Assembly (NCBI GenBank): GCA_002633005.1
Contig: NMRA01000509.1
Coordinates: 206,814-270,813, forward strand
Direction: 5' to 3'
Length of the DNA stretch: 64,000 bases
Origin: Phoronis australis
Taxonomy: Eukaryota > Phoronida > Phoronidae
Under the pieces are notes generated by a model. The model was not told the origin of the DNA. It did not search any database and saw only the letters and a list, made by a program, of their open reading frames with translations. Both the position numbers and the translations under genes were made by a program. This document shows, one piece after another, positions 1-11,680 of this stretch (positions are counted from its first letter, which is position 1; every line of letters starts with the position of its first letter).

Positions 1-3000
1 AATGCTAGTATCAACAAGTGTGAGAGGTTGCAAGTTAGAAAGATGGTGCAAGAACTAATGCACGTATTGCCAAATCTTCATCGCATCATGATAACTTTTG
101 ATGGCCATTGCCACTTTATGGTTTAAGTGGATCCTAGAGTTCTAAGACAAGAAACTGAACTTATGGCAACATGGTTATGTCCCAAGTGCTACTCAGCAGC
201 TGGTCATACTATTATCGTCTTTTAACAAGCAGTAAGAAACCTACATTGAGAGAAAATAGAGTTGCATTTTCACAGAAAAATTTCTGCGGCTATAAACCCT
301 GTTATCCGTGCAACTTAACTTTTGATATTAACCACTTTCGTCATTCAGATGAGAAATAAGTTTTGGTCTTGCAAAGAACTGTCAGTTCATTATGGTTGTA
401 ACCATGTCAGTTGAATGAAATGACATGCTGTGACACGTCAACCTAAAGAAACTCTCAAGTAGTAACAAATTGCTGGAGATTTTCAAGCCCAAAATTCACA
501 CCTTATTTTTATCAAGGAACAATTCAAGATCAATATCATACTAATGGTACATGGTCTAAATAAACAGTTGGATTTCGTGACATAAGGCATGCCTATGTCT
601 ACTTTAAATTCCAATAGAGCGTAGAGTCTTTACAAGAGCAGACACAAACCTTTGATCCAGATTGTGAGGATGCAGGTGACAAAGAAGATAAGGACAAGGG
701 TGAACAACAGCTCTGAATCCCTGCAAGATGACAATAGTGGCATTTGTAAGAAGACATTCAGTTTAAAATTTATTCTGAGGCCTCTAGACTGAGAACTCAG
801 ACAGGTATCTATGAATCTGAAACAGTGACATTGAATCGACAGATGGAATCGTAAAAGGGCAAATTTTCAAAATAAGGTTTTTAGAAATTATAATTGCTCC
901 CCACACCAAACATGATGCACAGAATTTCAACCAGCAGCTTGCATTTATACTACAGTTGTAAGCGAGTTGAAAATTTTCACATGCAAATTAGTTACATTAC
1001 AAATGTTCTTTGCTCAAGTGGACATCCTCCAAAGCACTGATACATTAGAATAAAAACTTCACACTAAAGTACGGTTTACACAAACCTAATATAAATAACT
1101 CAAATGAAACACTGCTTCGTGCATTTCAATGTGCATTTCCATGTTTTAATATGGAACAGCAGTGACACCATCATTTGCAAAGTGCACTCATCCTTCAAAA
1201 ATATCTCTAATATTTGTCTGGTAAGCTGCTTGGCTGTATTCATAAGTTTAGGTGTTAAAGTCTAGGTCCAAGCAGTTTTTTTAGTAAAAAAGCTCGCTAC
1301 AGGGTGTTTGTTTGAAAACGCAGATGTAAACTCTTTGATCTATGTATTTTTGTAAAAAATCAGTGTGGGTGGTTGTTGGTGCACTGCACGGTGGTAGGAG
1401 TAATGCGTTGTCGGAATCACGGACACTCCGAAATATTGGGAATCCCATTTTGGACACCCTATTTTCGAAATCCTGGGTGAATCCCTGAATAGAAATTGAA
1501 CAGGCTTTAAACAAGGCATGTTTAAATACTGTAAACGAAACAGTGATATCTTTGGTTAGGATTGTGAGTTGTGAGTTGAATAAAATGTGAAATGTCACTC
1601 CATGAGATATTAAGGAAATGAATGAAACAATACCTCAAGGTTTCTTCAGGTGATGACCAGTCTGGGACTCTTGCAAAGAAGTTTGTAGAGGGCATTGTCT
1701 AAACCACTCGTTCTAAAAGTACAGATGATGAAGGAGGGTTTAAATACAATTTGACTCACTTTACCAGGAGCAATCACAAGATTTAAGAATGTACTTTCAG
1801 TCAATTTGTCACACCTTTATGCTTAAAACAACTTTGATTTAATTACCAGAAGGCAAAATTTGTAGCTGAGACAGCATTATTCTAAACTGACAGCGACTTA
1901 AAGACACTTATAATTGATGAAAATTCTGGCTTACGTTAAAGCCCATAGCCTAATCTCTGTATTCGATACAACAGTCGAAAATTTAGCAATTCCATGACAT
2001 GAGCAAACATAAGATTAGCGTGATTTGACTGGCTAATTTTTTGAGGTTGTGAGTTCAAGTAATGTGCCTGGACCATGCAGATTGCAATTAACCATTTTCT
2101 CCTAACCTGCACAATCTAAGATGGAAATACAGAGAAAAGTGGCCATCAATAACTGAATAAGTTTAGCACACCTATTCTTTCTTTTAAAACTTAATGGAAT
2201 AAGAAAGATCAACTTACGGTTACACGGGCCCCTGTAGGTGGTCAGTATTCTCCTAACTGGAAAAAATAAAGCAAAACTAATAAGACATTCTCAAGTATAG
2301 CCATCTTGACCAAGACTTATCCCCCACCCCCACTGTACTCAGTACGACCAACACTGATATGAGCTTTCTAATAAAAGCTATTGGCGTGGCCATTTGAAGT
2401 CTCTAACACATCCTACAAACATCCCCCCCTCTCCCGCCACAATTTTTTACACCACCTGCCACATTGTTCTGCTAGTTGAAATCGATCTAAAAGCCCTCTT
2501 GTACTTAATTTCGATCTGAGCAGAGTGTCGACCTGAACTGGAAAGTTAATCGAACTGTTTTTACCGGCTTTGAATGTCTAAGTAAACTGTAGCTGATGAT
2601 GTTGTCATCGAAGTAATCGCAACGTAGTGCAGATGCAACACTTGTACACCAGGATTTTTAATGTGATAATTTGGGAACATTGACATTATTGTGCTAATGG
2701 ACACAAAAACCTATTTCTAATTCGATTAGTGACTACTCGAGCAAAATATGAGCAGCTTTTAGCGACGACATCACCCTGTAATTGTCAATGATAGCAGTGG
2801 CCAGTTTTAACTACATGTTAAAGCACTGACATGGTGTAACTAGTCCGGGTCAGCGTGAATCAGTATTACTACTAGTAGTATTAGAACAAAAACTGAACAG
2901 CTGATCGAATTGAGGCTCTTCAAAATGATTCGGGTCCGATGTATGCCGACTGAGATCAGTCACCCATCAGTGAATGCTCTAACCGTGTATACGAGTCATT

Positions 3001-4080
3001 GAACATTTCACAAACAGCACACTTACTGACTTATACTTGTCCATCGAAAGCCTGGTATTGTTCATTTGTTTTAATATGTAATGTAAAACCTTCACGAGTT
3101 CGAGCATTCAGTCTTGTCCTCGTTGTTTCTCACCTATCGAACGAGTCGCTTACAGGTACAAGGTTTGTTGGTAATGCCGCTTTTTGTACTGGCTAACACG
3201 TCTTTTTCTGAATCTCGTAGAGCAGGACGACTGCGTTTCGCCTTCGGACGTACACTTCATAGACCTACTTCTCCCCGCCATTTGTATCAATTCTGTTGAC
3301 CTCTAGATCTGTGGCTGCGTATGCGTTGTTGTAATGTTTATAATCTGTTTAGCGTCACGGATACTAAATACTTTGTAAACATTTCATTCGTTTGTAGTAT
3401 TTAGAAAGATTTTTTTCAAACTTTCTGCACAAGTTGAAAGTTAATAACTTTTTGAGCTCCATGTCACATCAAAAAACCGGCTTAAACGGCGTTAAGAGGT
3501 TTTTTTCTTCTACAACTCGGACCATAGGCCTTTAAGGAGCCCTAGTTCCGACCTCAACACCTACCGTCTGTCTACCTGCAATAAGCACACTGCCGTCTTC
3601 TTTACTGGGAATTTCCGCAGAAAGGCTCACCCGATGAAACGCTCATCCCCATGGACATTTATTTCATATTAGTACTTCGGATTTCAGGCGTTCAGACATT
3701 GGGACGTTCATTTCGAAAATTGCAAGAGATGAAATAGGTCCTGGGATTCTTCGTCAAGGTTTGAAGTATAGTCCATGATGAACGGATCAAATTTAGTTGC
3801 GCATGTAAGTCTTTTGAATGGACTTGGCAACCTCATGGGTCTTAGTGTCAACTGAGCTGCGAAACGAGATGCTGACATTGTAGAGGCTTACAAGCTCATT
3901 GACACAGCAGCTGACAAAGTGTAAGCGTTGGGAACAAACATCGATGATATCTGGGTAGAATGGTTCCGAGACGAGCAAATCATTGGATCCGATATACAAA
4001 TTCCTCGGCAGTCTAGACAACAGAAGGATAGGACTAACGTATGAGTAACCACTGGGGATTAAAATTTTAGAGAGAAGTTT
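1..4080. other. No gene recognised
   Basis: Only short open frames without recognisable domains, codon-like continuity or splice-linked partners are visible. I read both strands for ABC transporter and SOD exons, which might be expected 5' of the recognised genes, and found none by eye. Simple AT-rich intergenic or intronic DNA is the best description. Small distal exons could be missed. Confidence 0.4.
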
Positions 4081-4089
4081 TCAATTCCA

Positions 4090-4385
4090 AATTTTTTGCA
4101 TAGTACACTTTAGGTCTCGCGACGGACCAGGCCAGCTTGATTTGTGAAGATGTTGAGTTTCAGTGTACTTCTGGTCCCTCGGCGAACTAGTCTTGTGATT
4201 TGTAAAACTATTTATCTTAGCCAGTACTGTTTGGTCCCGCGACAGATCGACTATTTTTATACGCATAATAAGCACAGGTCAGTGTACTCTTGGTCTCGTG
4301 GCGGACCAGGTCAGCTTTTTGTGTACTCTCAGTGTACATCTAGTCCCTCTGCAAACTAGTCCAGTGTATCTTTTCACCAGTGTGC
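4090..4385 (+). repeat. Degenerate minisatellite (about 60-75 bp units)
   Basis: Four to five diverged units are seen, each with a core like 'agtgtac.t.tggtc.c.cg.cg.acca/ctag' followed by an AT-rich spacer. Examples begin near 4105, 4160, 4225, 4280 and 4335. No coding sense is recognised. The open frames across it on both strands come from the repeat. Confidence 0.6.
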
Positions 4386-7300
4386 ACAGGATGTTTTGGT
4401 TTCGTGAAACTGTTTTCAGATGATTTGTTTCCTGATAGATTTGACGTTTTTCAATTGTTGTCAACGTGATTCAGCTTAATAAAGTGATACCTAATTATTT
4501 ATTGTCGCTTTTAATAATAGACTATGAGTAGAGAGCACCATCGTTCGCCAGTTTTTTCTCGTTACGAGACAGAACATATGTTTATTTCCGAACTAACAGT
4601 ACAGGTCTTTGTTCTTAAACAACTTTAGGCTGCTGTTACGCGATCATCTGATATTCAAGTTTTTACGCCCCGTCGGTGCTCCTTAATTATGCTCTTGAAT
4701 ATTTGGAAATTGTCTAAAACCCCTGTATACACACCACGCTTTTTCGTATACGACTTTTCGTATGCTAAAAAAGGTGTGTGTAAGCAGATGTTCCAACAAA
4801 AATTGTTGCTGGTGGCGTGACTCATACCCAGATGTGCACAATATGGTTTCACGAAATGTGCCAAGTTCATGTGACGAAATCGAGAACGGTTTTTAATTAT
4901 ATTAAGAAAAACTCCAGAGACATGTTAAGTGACAGAAACTTACCAGGATGCATGGAAATTTCACTATTTGGCTACAAAAACAAAAAAGATATCTTACACG
5001 GGAGGGGAAACCCCCCTCCCGACCTTCCCCTGCTCAGCGCTACGCGCCTAGGGTTCGACCTTAGCGGGAATCCTAACCCCCCCTTGCTGAAAACGTAGAT
5101 CCGCCACTGTTATGGTGTCATACATAGGCGGTTAAAGGGGGATCGAGGGGTCCCGAAGACATACCCTACGTGCTACAACACCGCCAGCAGATCGTCTCTG
5201 GGTGTTACGCGCCTTAAGTGATATATATTTATTGAAGGATACACAGAACATACAAAGAAATAACAACAAACTCAGAAACCGCGAAGCATTATATCTGGGT
5301 TGTAAACAATTCATAAATGAAACTTATATACATAGAGGTATATACAATTAAGTAGTATATAAAATAAGTATTCCACTACTTAGATATGCTATTACAGATA
5401 TATAAAAACAAAAATATGTACAGATTCATGTAGGGAAATCAGATGCAACAATATTGATAAACGGTACATAAAAATTTGCGCCTGTTCTCCTTTAAAATTA
5501 TGTTTGCCCCCCCCCCCCTTCAGAGACAGCTTTGAATACACGCTGAACTTTGCCTTTCAATACGTGTGGTTGGGTCCCTTTCATCCTATATTCGTCACTG
5601 CAGACACGAAGTAAATACCCACTCGTTGTGAGTCAGGTTTTTCAAATTCAATGTACTTTTAAAATTCATTGCTCAAGGTGAACTAAAACAACACACATTG
5701 CCAAATCTTGTTTCGGCCGTATTATGTTAATTATCGGGGCTAATTAATAAACTCAATATTTAATACCCTTTCGCTGTTTTATTTTGTGCGGCCGTCAAGG
5801 GTGCGTGACCTGGGCCCGCCCCCTATAAATCAGCCTGTTGGGATTTAGCTGAGCCAACACAGAGACGACTGAAATTGAGGATTAGATTCTGAGTGACGGC
5901 TAATGTGAGAAAATAGGTTTTCTCGATTATAATACCACATCCAAACTTAAAAATCTATTACGAGCTGCCGTCAATAAAAAGGGTCATACATGTGTATTTA
6001 GTATTTTATTTACACAAACTTAGTCGGAATTGAAACCGTACTGAGTGACTAAAATGGGTACCACACGTTGAGAACCACTTAATTTTCTCCATTAAATAAC
6101 AGGCGTCAAACTGGTTCTCCAACAGCGGTCTCCTTGCGACTATTGCCAAAATTGTGCAGAGTAAAATTTCAAAAATTTGACAAACTTTTACACGTAGAAA
6201 ATCGAAAAAACTTAGAGCAAATATTTCTGGCTAACTTCCGTCCAATTTGCTTTCTGGGTTTGCAACTTCTTCGACGGAGCCAGACGAACTTCCATAAACT
6301 TTGTCAACTTTGGAAAAACCTCTGTAGATGCTATGATGAAATATTTTTATTACATTTGGTTTTAGTTCGCGTGGTCACATTATTCAAAGGAAAATCAAAA
6401 AGTGTGGTAGACCCTAAAGATTAAATTCCTGCGATTCCAACAATGACCATGAATAGTCTGTGAACGGTCCCATGAGGAGGGGCACGGCACAGGATTTTAA
6501 AAGGTATGAAGAATTTTGATATCGCATCTGTTTTTTCACAGCGACTAACAAAATAAATTAACACCGCAAAACGGCACTCTTTAATAATGCTTTTGTTGAT
6601 GTGTTTCAAGTAAATAAGATGTAACAAACTGGCTCTGCAACCTAAATTGACCACCCTCGTGCGTTTCAACGTAGAGATGTCTTTATGAGATCTGAATTGT
6701 TTTATTGTTCGTTTGCAGATGTGTTTTAGAATAAATCAGATGTAAAAAGTCAGTAAATAGATAAGGTGTAGTAAAATCACGGTTGATCACGCCAAAGTGA
6801 CTCTCCTCGACGTTTCTTGAAGGCGCGTTTTATATCGCTCCCCCAATTGCGACATTCTGGTCCATCACCAGGGTCCCCAACCTTGCCCACCAACTCCTTA
6901 GCAATATCAGAATAATCACTAGTTCTAGGGTTAAAAACCAGATGCCGTAGTTGGTTCGCCTCCGGCTTCCATTAGCATTAGAATCTGGTAAACATTCCTT
7001 ACATACGATTCTTCATTGAAGTATTGATCACCTGATCGTAAAAACAGCATGCGTTTACGAACTTACATGCAAGTAATGTTAGTTGAGTCGTAGTCCAGGC
7101 GATAAACACGGCTTATTTTTCCCTGTTTCTTCTCTCATTAAGCTTATCCATGTGCAGCACATTCACAGAATGTAAAATTACAGAAAACGAGAGAAATATG
7201 AGTCGGTTTGAAATTTTGAAGTAATCATGCAATTCAGATCGTAGCTTAGTATCGTAAAATCATTTGACCAAATTTCTAGTTTGAAATTGTTCGCCAGACT

Positions 7301-8040
7301 CTGATACTGAATGCTGACAGAGGCCAGAAGATACAGTTTGATTTCGTACGTTGCGCCATCTAGCGATTACTTCCATCTCATTTGAAGTACCCTCTCATTG
7401 CAGCGCAGTTGCGCATCTAAACCCATTCTGACAGGAGTTGCGGTGGCTCTTTTGACCGAAACAGGAGAGTCGCGGCGTTAATGGGAACCTGACATCACAG
7501 AAAATTAATCGTAAAAAATATTTGATGTAGCAAACCACGTCAAATTTACTTTTTCAATATTTCTTTGGCAGATGTACATGTAGAGAAAAGTTAACAGAAT
7601 TGCAGAGAACAAAACGAACGCTTTGAACTTTAATCATATTCAAAACTGGTGTCATTGTTTCTTCTACTGCTTTGGATACACGTTTCTTTAGACATCAAAT
7701 CCGAGTTGTGCTTCGTAGACCGCAAGTCATCAACGAATTCAATCCCACAAATCAACATTCCAACCGCGCAGACAAATCACTACAGTGCGAATGCTCGCAC
7801 AGGCTTGTAAGCTCCCGAGTATAACCGCAAACGCTCGATTTTAACTGGTGTGGTGTGAATATGCAATTTCTTGCGACATCTGGCTTCTGTAGCTTAGGGC
7901 CAAGAATGTCCTCCAGTCGCCGCTTCTGTCTGCGACAGAAATCATGCTGTGTCGTAAGGTCAGAGTGATGTTTCCACAATTGTCTTTAGACCGCACTTCA
8001 ATGTTCAAACTACTTACAAAAAGCAACCCATCCTTTTTTT
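4386..8040. other. Intergenic region, no gene recognised; may include the SOD 3' UTR
   Basis: No protein similarity is recognised. Around 4990-5110 lies a CCCCCC-rich block ending in GATCCGCCACTG, resembling the end of the GGCGGAT-type MITEs found further right. A poly-C run occurs near 5507-5518. The segment just left of 8041 would be the 3' UTR of the minus-strand SOD gene, but no clear polyadenylation signal was identified. Confidence 0.4.
5824..5830 (+). promoter_or_regulatory. Possible TATA box (TATAAAT) in a GC-rich pocket
   Basis: TATAAAT follows a GC-rich stretch (gggcccgccccc) in otherwise AT-rich DNA, an arrangement typical of a core promoter. No open reading frame of note follows, so it may be a promoter relic of a repeat or a chance match. 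Confidence 0.2.
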
Positions 8041-8169
8041 CTATATATTACTCCACTCGCTTCCGTCCGACATTCCGATGGTACAGCACGCCATTCTTGC
8101 ACCAGCGTGTCCAGTGGTCTTGCTGTCGGGATACCCTCCTCTACCCAAGTCATCACGGTTTTCATGAAC
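8041..8169 (-). CDS. SOD1: SOD terminal exon
   Basis: 129 nt, phase 0, from VHENRDD to ..SEWSNI and a TAG stop. It contains the copper-binding VHE and the conserved C-terminal G-H-A-G-A-R-M-A-C segment. Confidence 0.85.
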   Translation of the reverse strand, partial: VHENRDDLGRGGYPDSKTTGHAGARMACCTIGMSDGSEWSNI

Positions 8170-8752
8170 CTGCAACGCCGTGTTTGTGCAACATTAGACG
8201 GCATTTCAAACAGAGTTGAAAATTATTTGAAAATAAAATGTCGTGAAAGGTAAGCCAGAAGTTCTCCTTTGAGCAAGCGCCTTCTTTCTATTGTGCAAAC
8301 TGGAGGAATGCTAATAGATAATGTGCAAGTGACTTTGATATTCTTGGCCACTGTCCAATCGAGCATGTTGTGTTCCAAACAGGCGCATGCATCTGCGTGG
8401 CCACAAACACAAACATAAACAGGACAAATTTTGACATCCACACGAGAAGCGTGGTAAATAAATATTCATCAGCATCATCGCTATTCAGTATACGCCATTA
8501 TGTACATTCAAGTATGCAGCATATGGGTGTCTTGGGCACAATCTGTCTAAAAAGGCGTATCGGGTCGAAAGTTTTAACATTGAAACAGTAAAACACGCCC
8601 AGTTCACCAACATTACACAAAAGACGTTGGCACTTACCACAACTGCTCGCCCAATAATGTCTGCAGTACCACAAAGGGATATTTTGTTGTCAGTGAAACT
8701 AATGTTAACGGCACTTCCCGACACTTTGATATTTCCGAGGTCCCCTACGTGC
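8041..8752 (-). CDS. SOD1: Cu/Zn superoxide dismutase, two 3' coding exons
   Basis: The enzyme dismutates superoxide to hydrogen peroxide and oxygen. Two minus-strand exons join cleanly: 8752-8638 (cag acceptor, GTAAGT donor) and 8169-8041 (cag acceptor, TAG stop at 8043-8041). The first gives [20 protein letters not shown] and the second [22 protein letters not shown]. Visible ligands are the zinc His and Asp of HVGD and the copper His of VHE. The active-site Arg (GARMAC) and the disulfide Cys of the C-terminal motif are present. The usual ACG of that motif reads ACC, a Gly-to-Cys change. The exon join (V|VHE) matches the last intron position of animal SOD1 genes. The 5' exons with the other His ligands should lie at higher coordinates and were not found, so the gene is partial here. 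It could be SOD1 or a secreted paralogue. Confidence 0.85.
8638..8752 (-). CDS. SOD1: SOD exon (penultimate)
   Basis: 115 nt: one base completing an upstream codon, then 38 codons from HVGDLGN to GRAVV. It is bounded by a T-rich acceptor ending in cag and the donor GTAAGTG. Confidence 0.85.
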
Positions 8753-9680
8753 CTGAAAAAATGAAATTGAGTTTAACATAGGAGGCACATCATAGAGGGC
8801 ATGGGGCTAAATCCCTCACTTTTTCAGTGCTGCAAAGCCCATGGTCTATGCATGGTGCACCAAAAGGGGGCTGGAGTGCTAAAGCCCCCCAATTTTTCAA
8901 TGCTGCGCCGCCCAAGTTTAGCTGTTATCTCATTCGTGCTTATGATGTCAGATTCCTCTATCTTGATGATACGCTTTGTACCAACATAGCTACATGTATA
9001 GGTTTAAAACGATTTATGTTTCTTTGACTTTTAGACGTCAAACGCACTTCTACGTGCGATTTAAAGTTTATCTCAAACCTTATTTAATGACCTCCATTCT
9101 AATTCGTACATCAAGAAACTAAGCTTTGTCAACTAGTAAAAGTACATATTTTGAAGAAAAAAACAGGAAGTATAAAAATATGTTTATACTTATGTAATGT
9201 ACCATTATATTCACGTTAACACCTTTTAGGTCAAAATTCCAATTTCAAAAATACATTCATAGCAAAATAACCCTTCGGTCGATTTTAATAAAACCTTTTT
9301 TTAATGAAAATTTTACCAGTATCTTTGGGAATTTTCAATTATTCTTTTCGTTTGGTTTCTGTGACATATTAACTCGCAAACGTAAGGTATTTTTGTGAAA
9401 AATAGAGTTCGTATTCGTTTTTGTTACAGGGAACATCCCGAAAAAACTAGGCCTTTATATCAAAAATCCTAATAGCGTTTTTGCAATTGATGAGCAAATA
9501 TTAAGTTTGGAAAGTTTCAGCGAAATTCAACGAGTCCCGTTGTTGATAACTGGTATTCCGAAGTTCATATTAAGTCGATTTGCAGAAGCCCAAAAAGCCG
9601 ATTAAACTAGGACGAGTGAAAATTTCAAGGTCTTCAGTTAAATATTCTGTGAAAACTTGTTTTCGGTCAATGTAACCTGT
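8753..9680. other. AT-rich DNA, no gene recognised
   Basis: This would be the intron or 5' flank of the SOD gene on the minus strand. I looked for the exon encoding the GFHVHEFGD / GPHFNP ligand region and did not find it. Around 8797-8910 there is a short diverged direct repeat (ggggctaaa.ccc.cac/aatttttca.tgctgc). Confidence 0.35.
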
Positions 9681-10081
9681 ACATGCCTAAAGCTATGGTC
9701 ACAACCCGCCGTGCGTGTTTATTGTTCTTACGTTTTCTGCGGACGCCACGGGCACCACGTTTTTCTGAAAACGTGAGTAGGGAGTGGCAAGCGCAGGGAG
9801 GACGTACGTCAACGCACGTCACCCGTAAGGTGTAAGTGCGTGACACGTACGGCACGCCTGGCCGTGGGCGGCAGCTTTCAGCATACGTTGCGCACGTGGT
9901 AAGTGAGTTGTGCGTGCGTGTATCGTGCTTACCACGTACAATCTCCGTGCGATTGCCACGTTGTCGTACGGAGGCCGTACGTACACATGCAGCTGACGCA
10001 CGCTTTCCTTACTCACTCGTACGTTGTAAGTGCGTGCAAGTACAATGAACGTGAGTTTTTTTTCGCTTGCTGTCGGGTAGG

Positions 10082-10089
10082 TATATATA
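10082..10089 (+). promoter_or_regulatory. TATA box (TATATATA)
   Basis: It lies about 50 bp 5' of an ATG at 10138 that opens a short frame (MPPIISKRL...). This may be the core promoter of a second, now broken, gene of the Harbinger-like remnant. Confidence 0.35.
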
Positions 10090-10137
10090 GGTCAATCTTC
10101 CGAGGTTTTCTAGATGTCCTAGCTCCTGCTGACTAAA

Positions 10138-10251
10138 GATGCCGCCAATTATTTCCAAGAGACTCATAATTCAGATGCTGCAAAAGCAGGTTCAAGTTGC
10201 AGCTCATGAAGATGACTTAGTGNCCTGCACAGCCAACGACCCCACAACGCA
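10138..10251 (+). pseudogene. Short open-frame relic, unrecognised
   Basis: An ATG follows a TATA box and opens 37 codons to a TGA. The N-terminal part is basic and hydrophobic (MPPIISKRLIIQMLQKQ). A single N at 10223 marks an assembly uncertainty within it. If the surrounding block is a Harbinger element this could be the start of its transposase gene, but no diagnostic residue is visible. Confidence 0.2.
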
Positions 10252-10472
10252 CTGACGCCGTGAGTCTTTAAAACTTTCTCAACGGTCCCTTTGCCTGTGG
10301 ATGGCGCACTTGGCACTTGCGTGCTGCGCACGTGAATCGCGCGTGGCCGGTACTTAGCCCGCACTTCCCAAATTCTACTATGCAACGAAAACGCTTAACG
10401 CACGTGCACCGTACTGACTAAGTACGTGCTCCGCACGTACCACGCGCGTTGTGTTCGCTGATTTTTGTGGTC

Positions 10473-10480
10473 TATATAAA
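10473..10480 (+). promoter_or_regulatory. TATA box (TATATAAA) of the MADF gene
   Basis: It sits 40 bp upstream of ATG 10520. This spacing places transcription start near 10500-10510 and supports 10520 as the start codon rather than the in-frame ATG at 10451, which is upstream of the TATA box. Confidence 0.55.
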
Positions 10481-10519
10481 GACGAACCGACGGACGAATG
10501 TGTTCATTTCGTCTGCACA

Positions 10520-10853
10520 ATGCCGAAGAGGAAGGGTTCATCTGCTGCTCAAAAGGCCACGGTTATGGCTCAACAGAAACGTGCCGCAGAAGAAGAGAGG
10601 AGGAGGGAAGAATTAGATGGCGAGACCAGAGATTCTGATAAAGAAGAGGATGTTGATAGAGAATTGGAGAGGGAGCCACATGAAGAAGAGGGTTCCAAGG
10701 GCAACTGCTTATTCGCGGCAAAAACAGAGGAACGCCTGGTTGAGTTTTTCTCTGCAAACTCGATCTTTTATGATACGTGCCATCCACATTACCATAACCA
10801 GCAAAAGAAAGATAAATTGCTGGACGAGATAGCCAAAGAACTTAACACAAGCA
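10520..10853 (+). CDS. MADF gene exon 1
   Basis: Starts at ATG 10520 and ends at donor GTAAGTAC, one base into a codon. It encodes the acidic/basic N-terminal region and the first half of the MADF domain. Confidence 0.6.
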
Positions 10854-11680
10854 GTAAGTACCCCATTTTCAACTAGTTCATGTGTAAATTTTATTTCAGG
10901 AGAAACATGCATACTTTCACACACACACACAAACACACACACACACACACAAACATATATATATATATATATATATATATACGGTATATATTTGTCAGTA
11001 ATATGTTATTTGTTATAAATGCCTTTATTTGATTTAATGAGACCTTTATTTATGGATTTGCATATGATTGCTGATATACATTTATCATAAATTTTGGTAC
11101 ACGTGTGCTTTCATACATTAACTGTTTCATAAGCACAGTTGGCGACGTAAGATTGTACAATATAAAGTAACATGAATTATTTGAGATATTGGTATTATCA
11201 ATGATTTAATATTTAAGACTTTTATTGTCCATAGGAGTACAGATCCAGGGCTGGTTCAAGCACATGAGAACTTCAGTGGGAAAACGGTACAAGACCAAGT
11301 CAGGCCAGGCTACCAAACCTCTTACTGCAAGAAAGAAATGGCAACTACAGAATTTCGTCTTTCTGAAAGCCCACATTGTCCCACGTACATATAGTGTAGA
11401 AACAACACAGGTAAAGGTTTAATACAGGTTATTAGTTGGATAGATATGACTAGTTTTTACTAAATTTCAACACAGCCGTGTACATTTTATTTGTAATATA
11501 TAATGGTTAAAATATGTAATTGTCAATTTATGATTTTCACATCATGTAGATTAGAAATGAAAAGGTATCAATGTGTAAGATTTATTTCACTTTTAGTTAG
11601 AGGAGGCAGGAGAGCAAAGCGAGCATGAGGAGTCACTACANTTTCAGTGTCCATATTTTACCCCCGCCTCTTTTCCATAA
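10520..11680 (+). CDS. MADF (Myb/SANT-like) domain protein, three exons
   Basis: The proposed exons are 10520-10853, 11235-11410 and 11597-11680, all with GT-AG introns and matching phases, giving about 197 residues. The N terminus is basic (MPKRKGSS), then a Glu/Arg-rich, probably coiled segment (residues 20-70). A MADF domain follows: EERLVEFFSANSIFYD then a conserved H-x-x-Y and LLDEIAKEL, continuing across the first intron into WFKHMRTSVGKRYKTKSG and WQLQNFVFLKAHI. MADF domains bind DNA as in Drosophila Adf-1, and related Myb-like proteins accompany PIF/Harbinger transposases. The end is uncertain: exon 3 runs to TAA at 11680 but could splice further, and an N sits at 11641. Host gene or transposon gene cannot be decided here. 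Confidence 0.65.
10919..10990 (+). repeat. (CA)n-(TA)n microsatellite
   Basis: A run of CA dinucleotides with a few CAAA breaks passes into a pure TA run and ends around tacggtatatata. It lies within the first intron of the MADF gene. Confidence 0.95.
11235..11410 (+). CDS. MADF gene exon 2
   Basis: Acceptor ..tattgtccatag, donor GTAAAG. Joined to exon 1 it reads NTSRVQIQGWFKHMRTSVG, preserving the frame and completing the MADF fold with its conserved W and R residues. Confidence 0.6.
11597..11680 (+). CDS. MADF gene exon 3 (end uncertain)
   Basis: Acceptor ttcacttttag. The frame continues as LEEAGEQSEHEESL and reaches TAA at 11678-11680. The acidic tail is plausible, but an N at 11641 and the lack of a visible polyadenylation signal leave the end open. 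Confidence 0.4.
   Translation, partial: LEEAGEQSEHEESLXFQCPYFTPASFP

Noticed and set aside
1-360. Reading on plus with few stops (KMVQELMHVLPNLHR.., TWLCPKCYS)
   Set aside because: Looks protein-like but has several stops, no recognisable domain and no splice context; could be an old transposase relic but cannot be supported.
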